Source: Linnemannia schmuckeri
Lineage: Eukaryota > Mortierellomycota > Mortierellomycetes > Mortierellales > Mortierellaceae
Assembly (NCBI GenBank): GCA_029449235.1
Contig: JANATG010000012.1
Coordinates: forward strand, 62,001 to 126,000
Length of the DNA: 64,000 nt
Reading direction: 5' to 3'
Both the position numbers and the translations under genes were made by a program. This document shows, one piece after another, positions 11,801-24,910 of this stretch (positions are counted from its first letter, which is position 1; each line of letters opens with the position of its first letter). The notes beneath the pieces were generated by a model. It was not told the DNA's origin. It searched no databases and saw nothing but the letters and a program-made list of their open reading frames with translations.

Positions 11801-14444
11801 GAAAAAAAATAATTTATTTCTTGCTACATGGCTCTAGCACAGGACATTTGAAGAAAGATGAACATTGGGGACACGCTCTGTCCTGTTGGAAGGAACAGAG
11901 TAAGCCCTTCTTCCTTGCTATGAACAACAGTGTACACCTACCATCTACATCACCATCAGCAGCACCAGCAGCATCGGCAGCATTGGAGCTTGACGCACAT
12001 ATCCCATCGTAGCCATCGACAGTTGCTGGTTGGTCAAGCGGTGCCTTAAAGCATTTTTACTAATAACAAGAAAACACCGCCTTGCTTCACGCCCTTTAAC
12101 ACCTGTCAATGTCACGGTCGTCTAGAAAAGGCGCACATCCGGAGGATAAAAGATTGAGGATAAAAAGAGTGGCAAACGCGGTCATGAATAAAGATCACAA
12201 AGAGTAAAGAGTAAAAGCCAATGGTCGGACCCGCAACGGACATCCATCAGCAACGGACAATGAACTGTGCCTGTCCGCCTGCACTTGTTTTTCCTTCTTC
12301 TGTCTGTTTTTGATGTCTTTTTTTCTTTTTTCTTTTTGATCCACAGATCAGCCTTACTTCTTTTTATTTTCTCAGCATCACCATCATCGCATCGATGCAA
12401 TCTCCTTTAATTCTTTCCTCTTGCCTAGAGATTCTCCCTCTTCTTCACTTTTCAATTCCCTCACTTGACCATGGTAGCTTGTCTTTCCGCACTCTTGTCA
12501 TTACTGTCATGCCTCTCCATCCATCTTTCATGCCTAAATGGATCAGATCGTATCTCATTTCACTTTTCCTTATCCAAATACAAAAAAAAATTGTTGCACA
12601 GAGAGCAGGCCAGCTTTACTTTTCAGACGCATCTCAGAGTCAAAAAGAAGTCCGCGTCTCGCCCTCTCAAAACCCCGGTCGCCAGGAGAAAATCAGAAAG
12701 ACGGTTGTAGTGGCCAATCAATGGCGCACGTGCGCACAGACACATCCGATCCTCTCTTCCTCTCTTCCTCTTACCTTTACACGTTTCTCGTTCCTTGATT
12801 GCTGTTGCAGTTGCTTTTGGACACTTGAAGACAGTGGAAGAGATATCTAACTTGGAACAAAGGAAGATTGACCATCTAACTATCTCTCCCTGAAAGAAAG
12901 AGATAGAGGGAAAGAGGAGGTGAAAAGAGATGCAGGCGAAGAAAAAGATATCTCTCATTGTGAAGTGAAGGATATTCTTCAGCCCATTGATCCCATTGGC
13001 CAACGAATAGGAACGAGAGGAAAAGAGAAGGTGGAATAAATCATGCCCATCAAAATCTTCTCATTCGCAGGTCTGAAATTTTTGCAAGGAAATAATGTAT
13101 AGTAATTGCGATCGGAATAGTGCGAGGAAATAACCGTCCTTCCTCCCTTTTTAATTTTTTTCAAGTCCGAGGGAAGCGAGAGAAGAGGGGCAAAATGGAA
13201 GGAGGAAAAATAAAGGAGGACAACAACAGGACAAAACACCATAATTCTCTCCACAACCATGTTGCACTCTTTCCCTTGACATCCATTCCCCCTCCCTCCC
13301 TTCCTCCTCGCACTTGTTCAACCCCCCATTCATCCCCTTTTCTTATCCCTCAAACCCTTCGTGTTTGGTGATTTTTTAGCCCTTTTGCTCAATATATATG
13401 CGAAATAGTATGTCATGCTGTCCCACACACGGACTCGTAGACTCTTATGTTCTTTTGGTTCAAAGCTCGTACGGTTTCTTGCTCTTCTGGTTAAAGGAGT
13501 AGGAGAAAGAGCAAAAGGAGACAAACAAAGACTAAAGAAAGCAACAAACAAACGAACAGACAAACATCCATTACAGATGGACAAGCAAAAGTCCCAGCAA
13601 TGGCCATTCAGAAAGCAATTGACACTCGTATCGTAAGCAAACAACATAAAATGATGGGCCCACTCACTCCAGCATAATGACCTCGTCATGCGCTTCCTTC
13701 CTTGCCTCACATACACACACTCACACACACGTTGACTCTTACTCTCCTTGGTTTCCTCTTTTTTCGATTGACCCACTTTCAGTTGAAGAAAGGAAAGGTA
13801 AAACGAGAGCCGTAATGCCAATATGCACAACCTGCAGGTATGTGTACCCATGGAGAAAAACACATAACTGAGTACCACCACAAGAGTCAATTGAGAGAGA
13901 CAGAGAAGGGACAGTAAGGCGCCCGTCCCCCGCCGCAATGGTGTAAAATGGACTAATGATTGCCAAAGGCACAAGGCAAAGGCAAAGGCAGACAGAGATA
14001 GTCAACAGAAAAAGAAATATGGCCAAATCCAGAGCAAGGGAAAGTGAAGAGGCGGAAAGGGCAGTGAAAAGGGGGAAAATGACCCTTTCTCCAGAATGGG
14101 TATCTAAACATTCATATACACAAAAATGAATGCATGTTCTGGTCCTAATCCTGGCTTGGTTCTGATTGATGTCTCCTTGGGATCCCATCTCCTGAGATCT
14201 CTATTTTTTCTTTTGTCTGCTTGTTTCTTGTTAAGTCTAATTGAAGACATAAACATGCAGACAGAAAAGAAAAAATAGACGGAGAGGAGGAGGAGGAAGG
14301 AAAGGAAGAAGAGATCGAGAGGAATGAACACAACAAACATAGAAAACGATAGTGACAGACAGATAGAGAGATGCAAGAGGCTATGGTAATCGATGTGCAA
14401 ATCGGTTAATTAACATGATGCACACACAACATCTCCTCTCTCTT

Positions 14445-14480
14445 CCTTTCATGTCCTTTCATGTCCTTTCATGTCCTTTC
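14445..14480 (+). repeat. 10-bp minisatellite (ATGTCCTTTC)x3
   Basis: Three exact tandem copies of ATGTCCTTTC at 14451-14480, preceded by a partial copy (CCTTTC). Confidence 0.95.
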
Positions 14481-16160
14481 TTATCCACTTCCTTCCCATC
14501 GTCATTTCTCGTCTTGTATTTTCTATGACTCCTTCCTAGTCGGTGTATCAATACTTACAAAAAAAAAAAGAAGTAAATGTGTCGTTCCTTTTCATCTTTT
14601 CACCTGACTGAGTATCTTGCTTATGAAGTGTAAGGAGAATTCCTTTAGGTGCAACTGCTAGAAACGACAATGGGCAAGGAAGGTGAAGGGAAAAAAAATC
14701 AAAGCAAGAAGGAGGCTGTCTGCAGGGTGAAATGGAGAGGATCCACTTAACACATCAAACCTCGCCTCACCTACACCCACACACCCCCTTTAGAGGCATG
14801 CATGGGTCGCCCGGACAACAATGTCCTTTTTGTATCAATTATCTCTCCTTGGATCTTCTTTTTCATTGGATGTATGTATGTACTGTCCTTCTCTCTGTGT
14901 GAACTCTCCAACCCACACCATTGGTGTTAAGTGTACGCAGCTATTATTCCAAGTAATTCCTACAGATTTAGTCTCTGCGTCTACCTATCCGTCTTTTTTT
15001 TTCTCTTCTCGGTAGTCGTTTTCGCTCCTTGGCTGTCCCTTTTTTTGAAGTTCTTGCATATGTGCCTGATGATGCCAACTTGCTCTTAATGATGATGTGC
15101 TTGGTATGTGCCTGTGAGTATTGTATGTCAGCAAATTGCATCCAGAGAGGGTTCCGGAAACTACGTTCTTAGGTGTTACTGCTATACACTTGCGAAAAAG
15201 AAGGCAAAAAAGGAAAGAGCATGCACGTCGAATTGGTCGCTTCATGTTTTTCCTTGCTCTTTTCCTTGCATTAGATCATTGGGTCTAGAATGAGTACGAT
15301 AGCGGGAAGGAAGAGGGTATATTGATAACGCGAATTCTTGCGTTTTTTCTTTCCTCCTTCTCACCCTCTCAGTGTCCCTGTTGTTCAATTGCAATTGATT
15401 GCATTGTTACGTTTTGAGTTTTGGTTTGCATATTAGCATGGACACGAGGGTTGTTAAACAATGGAACGCAGGAAAAACATGGGAGGATGGATATATCGAT
15501 CGAACGGATGTGATTGAGGAAATGGCGTCTACACTACTCTACGCTGTGCTTTGCTATTTGGATTTCCTATCCCGCTCGTCGTTCTCGTTTGATTTTGTTG
15601 TGTCGGATGTTATCTTTTGACTCTTTTCACGTATTTTTTTCTTGTTGTTTTGTATTTGAGTTGTCCGGTTGGGAAAGGAAAAAAGATGGAGAGCGAGTGT
15701 ATGTGAGCAAGAAAAATAAAAAAAAAAAAAAAAAAAAAAAGGTTCTGGTGCCCAGGCTACATTTTCTTTGTGAGCCATTTTTTCTCAAGCACAGGGGGAT
15801 AAACCCAAACTGGACAAACAAGTCAAAAGCATAAGCAAACAGAGCCAAGAAAAATGGGACCATTCACGGCGCACCATTCCACGCGGTGTTTTTGTTGGAG
15901 AAAAAAAAAAAAAGAATTCGCCCAGACGAACGACGGAAACACAGAACACCCGACACGCAACTTCAACAAGATGTCACTTCTCTCTTCTCTCTGTGCACCC
16001 CTCATGCGAGCTCTCGAGAGAGTGAGAGGGGAAGGAAAGAACGACGACCGTCAAGAGCACTTTTCTTTTCTCCTTTCCTCCTTCCTACTCAGAGTCTATT
16101 CTCTCTTTGTGTTGACAAACTGTTGAAACCCCTCACCTCGTTTCCTCATTCCTCGCACCC

Positions 16161-16190
16161 TATCTATCTATTTATCTATCTATCTATCTC
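16161..16190 (+). repeat. (TATC)n microsatellite
   Basis: Tetranucleotide TATC repeat with one interruption, embedded in a CT-rich stretch. Confidence 0.9.
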
Positions 16191-17373
16191 TCTATATATC
16201 TCCCTTGTTCATTGCTCATAGCTTAGACAACCTTTCTACCATTCTTCTCTCCATCTAATTCTCTTTCTATATCTCTCGCTCTCTCCTTCAACGACTCATG
16301 GTCCATTAATGAATCTGGTCATCATTCTAATAATTGCAAACAAAAATAAAAACGCGACAGACAATAGAAAAGTAATAGATGCCTCTTACGATCTCCCTTT
16401 CTGTCAAAATCTCGTGCTCTCTCTGGGTCACTGAACCGCTATTACTCTCCACGGAGGATTTTGACTACCGTAGGCAATCAAAAAAGGGGGTGATGATAAC
16501 GAAAGAAGAGTAGACTAAGGAGGGTAGAAAGAGTAGAAAGGCAAAAAAGAGGGGTTGTTCGGCAAAAAGAAGGAGGTGGAGGGTGATTAGTACCGCACAC
16601 GACACGATACATATATCACAGGTAACAGACGAAAGGCTTATGTTTTTCCCAACCCAGATCGGACTCCGGAACGAGCAAAAGTGTCGCTGTCATCGACACT
16701 TGGTAGTGAGTTGCAGTTGTTGATGCTGTTTGTTGTTGTCGATTATGCCACTTGGCTGTTTTCCATACGACACATGGCGTGTCGAGTCATCAATCATCCT
16801 TTCGTTATCTCTCTCCTTTCCTGTTTTCTCCTGTTTGAAGTGAACAAAAAGGAGAAATGAAATTGACAATGGGAGAATGGGGCAGAGTGGAATGAAATGG
16901 GATGAAAGAGATTCAGAAGGGAATGAATGACTAAAGAAAACGTGGAATGGAGGTCTGGTCCTGATTCCACAAGCCCTTGGCTTGGCTTCTCGTCATCGTG
17001 CCTTTTTCTTCTTCCTCCTCCTCCTCCTCCGACAATGGACCATAAAAAAAAAAGACGCGGGAGGCTGTGGCCTCAGACGTGACAGAAGCGCAACGCAAAA
17101 CTGCAAAATGTATCGGCCGCAGGAAGCGTTGTTCGATTGTCGTTCTCTATTGTTCGTTTGCGTTGCGTTGCATTTGCTGTATTGTTTGTGGATGTGTGTG
17201 TTCTCTGTATGCCCCGGATCTTTTTTTTTGTTTGGGTTGGGTTGCTTTCTGTATTTGCATAACAAGGTTGGTATCTATTAGAGTCCAAGTCTAAGTCAGT
17301 CAACTACATCTGTTATGTATCTATGCATGGATGCTTTTGTCAGTCAGTGAGAGTAAACTAGTAAGTCAGTGCA

Positions 17374-17404
17374 AGTCAGTCAGTCAGTCAGTCAGTCAGT
17401 CAGA
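17374..17404 (+). repeat. (AGTC)n microsatellite
   Basis: Seven or more perfect AGTC units. Further scattered CAGT/AGTC copies start at about 17340. Confidence 0.93.
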
Positions 17405-17539
17405 GTCGCCTGTTTCTCTCTCCCTGACTTTTCTTTGTCTCTTCTCTTTGATTTCCTATTCGCTCCTCTCCCCTCACCCTCCACCTCTCTCTCACCCTCC
17501 TTCGTCAGTCCCTCCTCCGTGTGCCTGTTCCTGATCCCC

Positions 17540-17572
<33 letters not shown>

Positions 17573-19310
17573 CCCTCCTTCTCTATCTTCTGTCTCGTAC
17601 CTGGACCTTATTTTTTTTTTTTTTTTTTTTCGGTGCCCTGATTTCTATTCTTGTCATGACATTTTTTGTGGGATGGACAGAAGAGGCAACAGACCGACAT
17701 ACATTGTATACAAACACTTGCTCGCCCTTTACTGTCTAACTTATTCTTTCTTTGAGCTGAAGAACTGGACTTTGAACTGTGAACTAGACTGACTGAACTC
17801 TCTTTCACTTTCTCTCGTTTTTCGTTTTCCCTCCTTTCTTCTTTCTTGTTCTCTTTTTTGGGCCATTGACCATATAGAGCAAGAGGAGAGATACACGGAC
17901 GAAAGAAACTTTTTTTTATATAATCCGACTGGTTATTCGTAGGTTTGAGAGAGGTAGTGTCATCATCATCACCCTCAGCATCATCATCACACACTGACAA
18001 AAAAAAAAAAAAAAAAAAAAAAGATAACGGTGAACAGGCAGAACAAAGACACACATACACACACTGACACACGCACACGCACACAGACGCACAAAAAAAA
18101 AGCGGCAAAGGTAAGCGAAAGGAGGTGTTACAGACAAACAGACAGACCGACGGACATTACAGAGACAGAGAAACGACAGAAGAGAAAAAAGAGAGGCATG
18201 CACGCCCGACCGAAATACACGCAACAAGTACCGCGCTTGCCTTTGATTACTACCACCACTACCCCCTTGCTTTTCTTTTTTGCCCTTTCTCGTTTCTTTA
18301 TTTTTTTTCTTGTCTCTTTTGGTTTCCCCTAGCACCCCCTGGTCATTTGTTCTGCCGCTTTGTTGATCCCACTGGTTTTTTTTCTGCAATAGTTTGGACT
18401 CAATGGCTTGACTGGACGTGACCTTGGCCCGGTTGGAACGATGAGATCGAGGAAAGGGTGGGAAAGGATAGGATCATGATTTTTTTTCACTCGGACATCA
18501 TCATCGTTCCGCGTTATGTGCATTCTTCATTGTCGTCGTCGAGGAAAGGTGTGAGAGCAAAAAGCAAATGCACAAAGAAAAAAAACAGAAAAAAAACGAG
18601 GATTGTATTAGACAATAAGCGACATGGAGTAGAAGGAGAGGGAGAGCGAGTGAGAGCAAAGGGCGAAAGCACGAACGAGCGACGACGTTTCTTTCCTTGA
18701 TTATTATATATATATTTATTGTTCAGCATGTTGTTTCCTAACATTACATACATAATTCGCATTGGAGTTGTTTGAAATGAACCCCATGAGTGAGGCATGT
18801 TGTTGAGAGATATATGTGCGTTCGGTCGTAGCGTTCTTTGCTTAGACGCTTCTAATTGCTATATTGCTTTGCCCCTTTGGATACCTCTTTGCCATGGTCA
18901 TTTCTGGTCATTGATCAGGCACAGTCAGTCAATGAGCTTCTTTGTTTGATATTCTTCAATTGAAAATGATATTCAATCAAATTCGATCCCTTTTTTTGTC
19001 CCTTTTGCTTCCTTCTTGTCGTTGTTCTATTTTTTTTTTTTTTATTCATGGTGTTCGTTTTGTTTGTTAGCAGAGGAGGAGAAGGAGGTGATGATGGTGG
19101 TGATGGTGGTGGTGGACATTAACAACAATAAAGGAAAGCGCAAAGGAACAAAGGAGCAAAGAGACCCACAGAAAGAACAAACGAAGAAAGAACGAAGGAA
19201 GGGGACGAGGACAGGAGACGGCAAAGGAACCAGGCTTTCTTTATTTTTCTTTATTTTATAATCGATTCTTTCTTTTATTTCAAGTCAAAAAAGTTCGTCA
19301 TGAACTTGAG

Positions 19311-19936
19311 TATATAATCCACCGCTTGCCGCCCTTCTTTCTTCACCTCTTTTCTCTTCTTCCTCTTCTCTTCTTTCTCTTCCTCTTCTTTCTCTTCCTC
19401 TTCCTCCTCTTCGTTCTTCGTTGATTCTTCTCCTTCTTCCTTCTCCTTTGTCTTGTTATCAATACTGCTGCTACACCCACTACTACACTCACTTCTACCC
19501 TTACTTTTATACTTCCTTCAATTGCCCACTTTCCACATCTCTCTCCCTCTTTCTCTCTCTCTGTCTCTTTTACACAAGCATATAACGCATAACACAACAC
19601 CATTACACACACATAACACATACCATCCGCCTTCGCCACCTCACCCCACCTTTTTGTATCCTTGCACAGTCTCTCTCTCAGCCCTTTTTTGTATTTTATT
19701 CTTAGCCCGTGCAGCCATCAATTCTTCTCCCTTTTCCACAACACCATCACCACCTCCATTTCGATCTGTTTGTCCCTTTTTTTACTCTTTCCTCTCCTCT
19801 TTTTAAATCCGCTTCGTTCTTTCTCTTTCTTCTTTATTCCCTTCATCTTCCTCCTCTTCTTTCTCTATTCTCTCATCGACTAACCTTCCCTTCTACCCCC
19901 TTCCTCTTCTCTCCACAACTCCCTTCACTGTCCCAT
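19311..19936 (+). promoter_or_regulatory. NMNAT core promoter and CT-rich leader
   Basis: A TATA-like box TATATAAT lies at 19311-19318. About 600 bp of almost pure pyrimidine-rich sequence with CACA runs follows, up to the ATG at 19937. Start of transcription a few tens of bases past the TATA box would give a leader of roughly 550-590 nt. Upstream in-frame ATGs exist (for example at 19709), but they would add only low-complexity residues. Confidence 0.45.
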
Positions 19937-22900
19937 ATGCTCGCTCTTCAGTCGGCTCCCCTTCACTTGCGTGACCAAGACAAGCAAGAGCGGCGGTTTG
20001 ATCAGCCGCTCCTGTTCACGAGTTACCTGAAAGCCTCGAACTCTTCAACCTCTTCCTCCTCCGTCCGCCACCACCACCACCACCCTCGGCATCACTCTTA
20101 CCACCACCCCACACCTCCCTCCGTCTCTGCTGTCGCCGCTGCTGCCGTCGCCGCTGCTGCTGCCTGCGCGGTCCCCGCACTGATGCCACACCCCCACCAC
20201 CACCAACAACAACAGAACCATCACTTGGCCAAACACCAGGCACTCTTCTACCGTGAATGCGATCTGAAGCAGGATCTCTCTATCGCTAACGCCAAGGCCC
20301 ATCACCACCACCCTTACCATATTAACTACAACAGCAATACCACCTCGACAAGTAGTAGTGGCATCCATAAGAATGTTGCTGCCAGTAATCACCTTACACC
20401 TCTCTCCGGAACCACATGGGCTCCTCGGATCCAGAATGACGACAATGCCGCCTCCGCCTCTGCTGCCTTGACCCCCATCCACAAGATCGAGGCACGCATC
20501 GCCCAGATGACGATCGAGGACTGTGCCAAGGAAAAGATCGTCCTCCTACTTACAGGTACATGCCACATATCCATCCTCTTCACCCTTCTTTACTCCTTCA
20601 TCTCATCCCTCTTTCTCGACTTCTTCCCTTTTTTTTTCCTTCGGATCGGGGATCTGCTCTTCGGCGACAAAAGGAGGAAAAGAAAAAAAAAGGTTCGACC
20701 AGGTGCATACGAGCTAGTGAGAGTTTGGACGAGTCAAAGGCCGAGGACCTGGAAAGTAACAACATCAACATACCTCGCTCTCTTCCTTCCCCCCTTCAAC
20801 ATACTTTTCTCACTCTCCGAAGGCTGCTAAACCCCCTGTCTTGGGTATGTATTTTTTTCTTCACTGACTTTCCGTGTGATAAGAGTGAAGAAGAGACAGA
20901 AAAAGAGTGTCGCCTGTCCTTGCCAGTGTTTGATTAGGTTAGCAAAAAAAAGAAAAAAAGAGGAGTCATTGTGTCTTCTGAGTGGTGGTCATCGCCTTTC
21001 AGTCTGTTGTTGCCGTTGTTGTCGTTAGCGATAAACAACCAAAAAAAAAAAGGCTTCCCTGTTGACATTGGCTATTCCGTACTCTCCTTTCGTCTCTTTC
21101 CTCTCCCATTACCACTGCTCTTTCCTCTCCTCTGTTGCCTCCTGCCTGTCTCTCCCCTCTCCCCTAACATTGCAACGCTATCTCGTGTCCCATTTGGCCT
21201 GCCTGCACACTCTCGGGAAAACGAGCACCCCTCCCCCTCCCCGATCTTCTCTTTGTCCTTTTGGTGGGGTATATTTTCGATGTTGTTGTCGTTCTTGTCC
21301 TCATGGCTTTTTCGCCATGTGTTTAGTCAAGGAGTGAATGGCCGCACATACTTTTTAGAAAAGGAGTCGAAAAAAAGGATAAGGAAACAGTTATGAGTAA
21401 AAAAGAGAAGCAGTAAGAAACAGAAAAGTGGTTGTTTAAAGGCTTGACAGTTGAGTTGCGCGCAGAGAATGGCCCAAAACCTGATCGAGCAAAGGGCAAA
21501 GCAACAACACAAAAAATGAGAGGATGTGGGGTTGGATTGGGACAAACACAGAGACGACTAAAGAGAGAAGGTTATTTCCGCTTTGTTTGGTAATATCGTC
21601 CTTGTTTTGTTTCCTCCACCCCCCCATTCGTCGTTTTTTGTATGTTTCGATGCATGCTCATGCATGTCCCCTTCTTTGAATATACGTATGCATAATTGCC
21701 CAATCGAATACACAAACACAAACAACTCCAACTCTGTTCCTTTCTCCGTATCTCCCCCTTTGTTTCCTTTTTTTACCCCTTCTCTCTTCTAAACATTAAC
21801 CATGGGAAGGAAGGGTTCCATTGGGGGGTAAGGGAAAGGAGGGAAGGAGGGAGAAGGGGAGAAGTATTTTTACCCTCCGAGTGCCATGGGCCATGGTCAA
21901 GGCATTGAGGAGGAATAAAAAAGACAGAGTAGAAAGGTGTGTGCTGTATACATACACTGTTCAATTGAGTAACTGGATGAATACAATAGGTCATTAGCAC
22001 AGTAAGAGAGAGAACAGGGTTTGGACTAGGATCGGTTACCCTTCTTTTTTTTGTTTACTTTCCATCCGCCGACTGAATTGAATTGAAGCTTTTCTGGCCC
22101 CTGGACCTTTTCTTTATTCTTTTTTTCTTTTTTGTTCATGGCATCTCCTCTTTCATTGACATTACATCGCTCTCAATTGCTCGACTTCTCTTCTGTTCTT
22201 CGCCCATTGCTGGCTCCATTGGTTCCCTCCTTCATCAACATTCTTCCCCTTTGGCTCAACATCTATATCTCATTCCTCCTCTCATCATCATCATCATCAT
22301 CATCACCATTCCACTCTTGCCTAAATTCACTTCTTTGGCCAAATTCGAGTTTTCTTTTTATCCACGACATTGCGTCCAACTTCAATTGCCCCCCTCACTC
22401 CCATTCCCCATTCACCCACAGACACAGAAAAAGCAGGAGAAAGTCAACAAGACCAGTTGGCATGGTCGCACAACTGTTCGCCACAGACATCTTGTGATCA
22501 CTGTCGTGCAAAAAAAAAAACACAAAAAAACAAAGAGCAAAGAAAAAATCCACCAAGACAATGAGCTGCAGTCAGTAGACACCCTATCCCCATCCTCCTC
22601 TTCTCATCCACTACACCGTCTGCGCATAGACACAGAGTCACCTCTCTCTACGCTCCAAACACACACAACAATCCAACCTATCCATCCATCCACCCATCCA
22701 TGTACGCCTTCGTCTCCTCTCTTCTCCCTTCATCTCCTCTCTTCGCTACTCCTTCTGTGTCCTCTGTCCCCTTCCGTCCTTGCTCTTCCTTCCGCCCCTT
22801 CCACACACAAACATACATCCCTCTCTTGCCCCTTCTTTCTCTTCTCTTCCCTTCCTCTTTCGAGACAACCACCTTCCCCTGCCCGCTCGATGCTATGGTG

Positions 22901-24705
22901 TTACTTCCGTCTACTTGCTCTCTATTGCGCATTCCTCTGCTCCCTTTGTTTGAATAACCATTTCAGGTTTTTTTGGGGATGCTCTTTTTGTTCACACTGC
23001 ACACCCCTTTGCCTCCCCCTTTGTCCTCACTCTGCGTCTGCCTTTACCCCCTTTGATGCAGCTCCTCCCCTGGGTCATCATCCCATCCCTAGTCCTTGTC
23101 GCAACTCTGACATGCATCATTCTTTGAAGAATAACGCCAACACCACCTTTTTTCAGGGTCATTATCTTTTTTTCTTTGGCGTTCCTGTCCTTCCAATCAG
23201 CCTTGTTTGTTATCGGCTGTTAGGATAGAAAAAAAAGGGGTTGGATATAGGACAGTGGGACGGCGATAGTTCGATAGGCTAATCATATTCTTTTTTGGAT
23301 GTGTCCCTTATGGGCGTTATTTTTATTTGGCTGTCGGCTGACGGACGAACGATGATGATGGGTGATGATGGTGATGAGATGGAGCACGCGTTTAGGCAGT
23401 GGCCTGTCGCGAGTGGAGTGAGTGAGTGAAGAGTGGAAGACGATTATTTTTTTTCAATTGAATTGGCGTTGTTGTTGTTGTAGTTGTTTGCGGTTACACT
23501 TGTTACCATGGATTCACCCAATGACACTGCTACTTCTCCCCTTCTTCTTTACCTTCTTCACCTTCTCTCTCTCCCTCTCTTCATGGACCCAGGAACCGAT
23601 ATTGCTTCACAGAACATGACTTACTCACCTATTCGCTCTCATTTTTATTTTTATGTTTTGCTGCATGATCTCCCTTGAACATAAAATAGGCTCATTTTGT
23701 CCGATTCACTTGCACCACACAGAGATGCTTGAGGCCGCCAAGGCAAGGATGGAACAGGAGAATCTAGACCAAGGAATTACACCTTCATCAAACAGTTCGG
23801 GCGCAGCGATGATCCTCGGAGGATTTCTGTCGCCCAGCCACGATCTCTACGTGGGCGAGAAACTCAAAGGCGAGGATCTGGTGTTGAACTCTCGCGAGCG
23901 GTTAGATCTCTGCCGGCTTCAGACGGCCGACTCTGACTGGATCGATGTCGATGCCTGGGAGGCGAGCCAGGACCAGTTCTATGACTACCACAAGGTCACC
24001 TCGAGATTACAGCAGTTCTTACAGGAACGGTGTCAAACCTCACTCCAGAACAAGATGAACGCCCTTCTCTCTAAGCAATCGCCTGTTATTGATGGATCAG
24101 GAGAGCAGGAAGAGCAGAAATCTTATGCGTCGATGGTTCCACAACGATCGGGGTCACTCATCCACACTGTTACAAACAATAACAACAACCTCAGTCAGTC
24201 AGCAAGCAGGAACCCATTCAATATCAGGGTCGTGTACCTGTGTGGAGCAGATTTTGTTCTCCGGACGGGGGCACGCAAACTGGTCGGCGGCATTGTTGTT
24301 GTCGATCGACCCCTGGGCGCCCCTTCCAACCAACGTCGGTCCATCCTCTTGACCCAAAGCGGAGGATCAATCTCTGTCCCCGTCTCCAACCAAATCGAAG
24401 ATCCCTCATCTTCTACTTCAGGCGCATCTTCCTCCAACTCGAACTCAACGACAACGACCACAGGAGAAACGGCGAAGCAGCGAGTCTTTAAGCGTCTGGA
24501 GCAGTCTTATGGATCTGAATGGTGCGAGGCCTCGAGAAACAACATCTGGTGGCTGCCCGCTCGCAGTCGGACCGAGTCTGAGGACATTAGCTCGACCAGG
24601 ATAAGAGGTCTCCTTTCGGACCGCAAGTCCTGTAAGGGATTGCTTCACCCTGCTGTTGCTCAACGACTCCTCGAGAAAAAGGCTCGCCAGGATGCCGGCC
24701 TTTAA
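19937..24705 (+). CDS. Nicotinamide/nicotinate mononucleotide adenylyltransferase
   Basis: Makes NAD+ or deamido-NAD+ from ATP and NMN/NaMN, the last shared step of NAD synthesis and salvage. Two exons, 19937-20555 and 23690-24705, join in frame to give 544 aa. The catalytic part starts at VLLLTG|SFCPIHLHHTEML (residues ~202-219), matching the GSFxPxxxxH nucleotide-binding motif; the splice site falls inside the Gly codon. WIDVDAWEASQ, VYLCGADF and a C-terminal ISSTRIR (506-512) are further NMNAT hallmarks. The first ~190 residues are an unusual extension rich in His, Ala, Ser and Asn. The motif has Cys where Asn is common (GSFC, not GSFN). A Ser/Asn/Thr-rich insert interrupts the region before the C-terminal motif. 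The start chosen is the first ATG that avoids the pure F/L/S leader; an earlier in-frame ATG at 19709 is possible. Confidence 0.88.
20556..23689 (+). other. 3134-bp intron of the NMNAT gene
   Basis: Donor ACAG|GTACAT and acceptor AAAATAG|GCTC join LLLT-G to SFCP in frame, so this is a single intron, more than ten times the usual length here. The largest open frame inside (22083-23228, plus strand) is low complexity (S, L, P, H, F) with no domain. I see no nested gene. Retention would give a protein that ends at 20830, before the catalytic domain. Confidence 0.8.
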
Positions 24706-24843
24706 ATCTCTTTTCGTTGTCGTTTTTCTTTACTTTTTATTCTTGCCTTTTTTTCTTCTTGTATGTAGTGTTTTTTCCTTTTCCTTTCACTTTTTGTATA
24801 GTACTTTATCGTTTTTTTTTGCTCTGTGTCTCCCTTCCTGTCG

Positions 24844-24880
<37 letters not shown>

Positions 24881-24910
24881 TTATTTTGGTATTTTCTGTA
24901 AAATAAAACC
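24706..24910 (+). terminator. NMNAT 3' UTR and poly(A) signal
   Basis: T-rich sequence after the stop, including an unbroken T34 run at 24846-24879. AAAATAAAA follows near 24899-24907 and is the likely poly(A) signal. Confidence 0.5.

Larger units (their letters stand above)
11801..19260. other. Long intergenic stretch, no supported gene
   Basis: About 7.5 kb between VTC4 and the NMNAT promoter. All open frames here are short or low complexity (runs of F, S, K, H), with no recognisable domain and no splice-joined conserved peptide. It holds simple repeats and homopolymers, including A23 at 15718-15740, T28 at 17545-17572, T20 at 17611-17630 and A24 at 17999-18022. I searched by eye for tRNA B-box motifs and found no foldable tRNA. 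A non-coding transcript cannot be excluded. Confidence 0.6.

Noticed and set aside
22083..23228. 381-codon plus-strand frame inside the NMNAT intron
   Set aside because: Low complexity (S, L, P, H, F), no domain, and lies within an intron whose flanking exons join perfectly.
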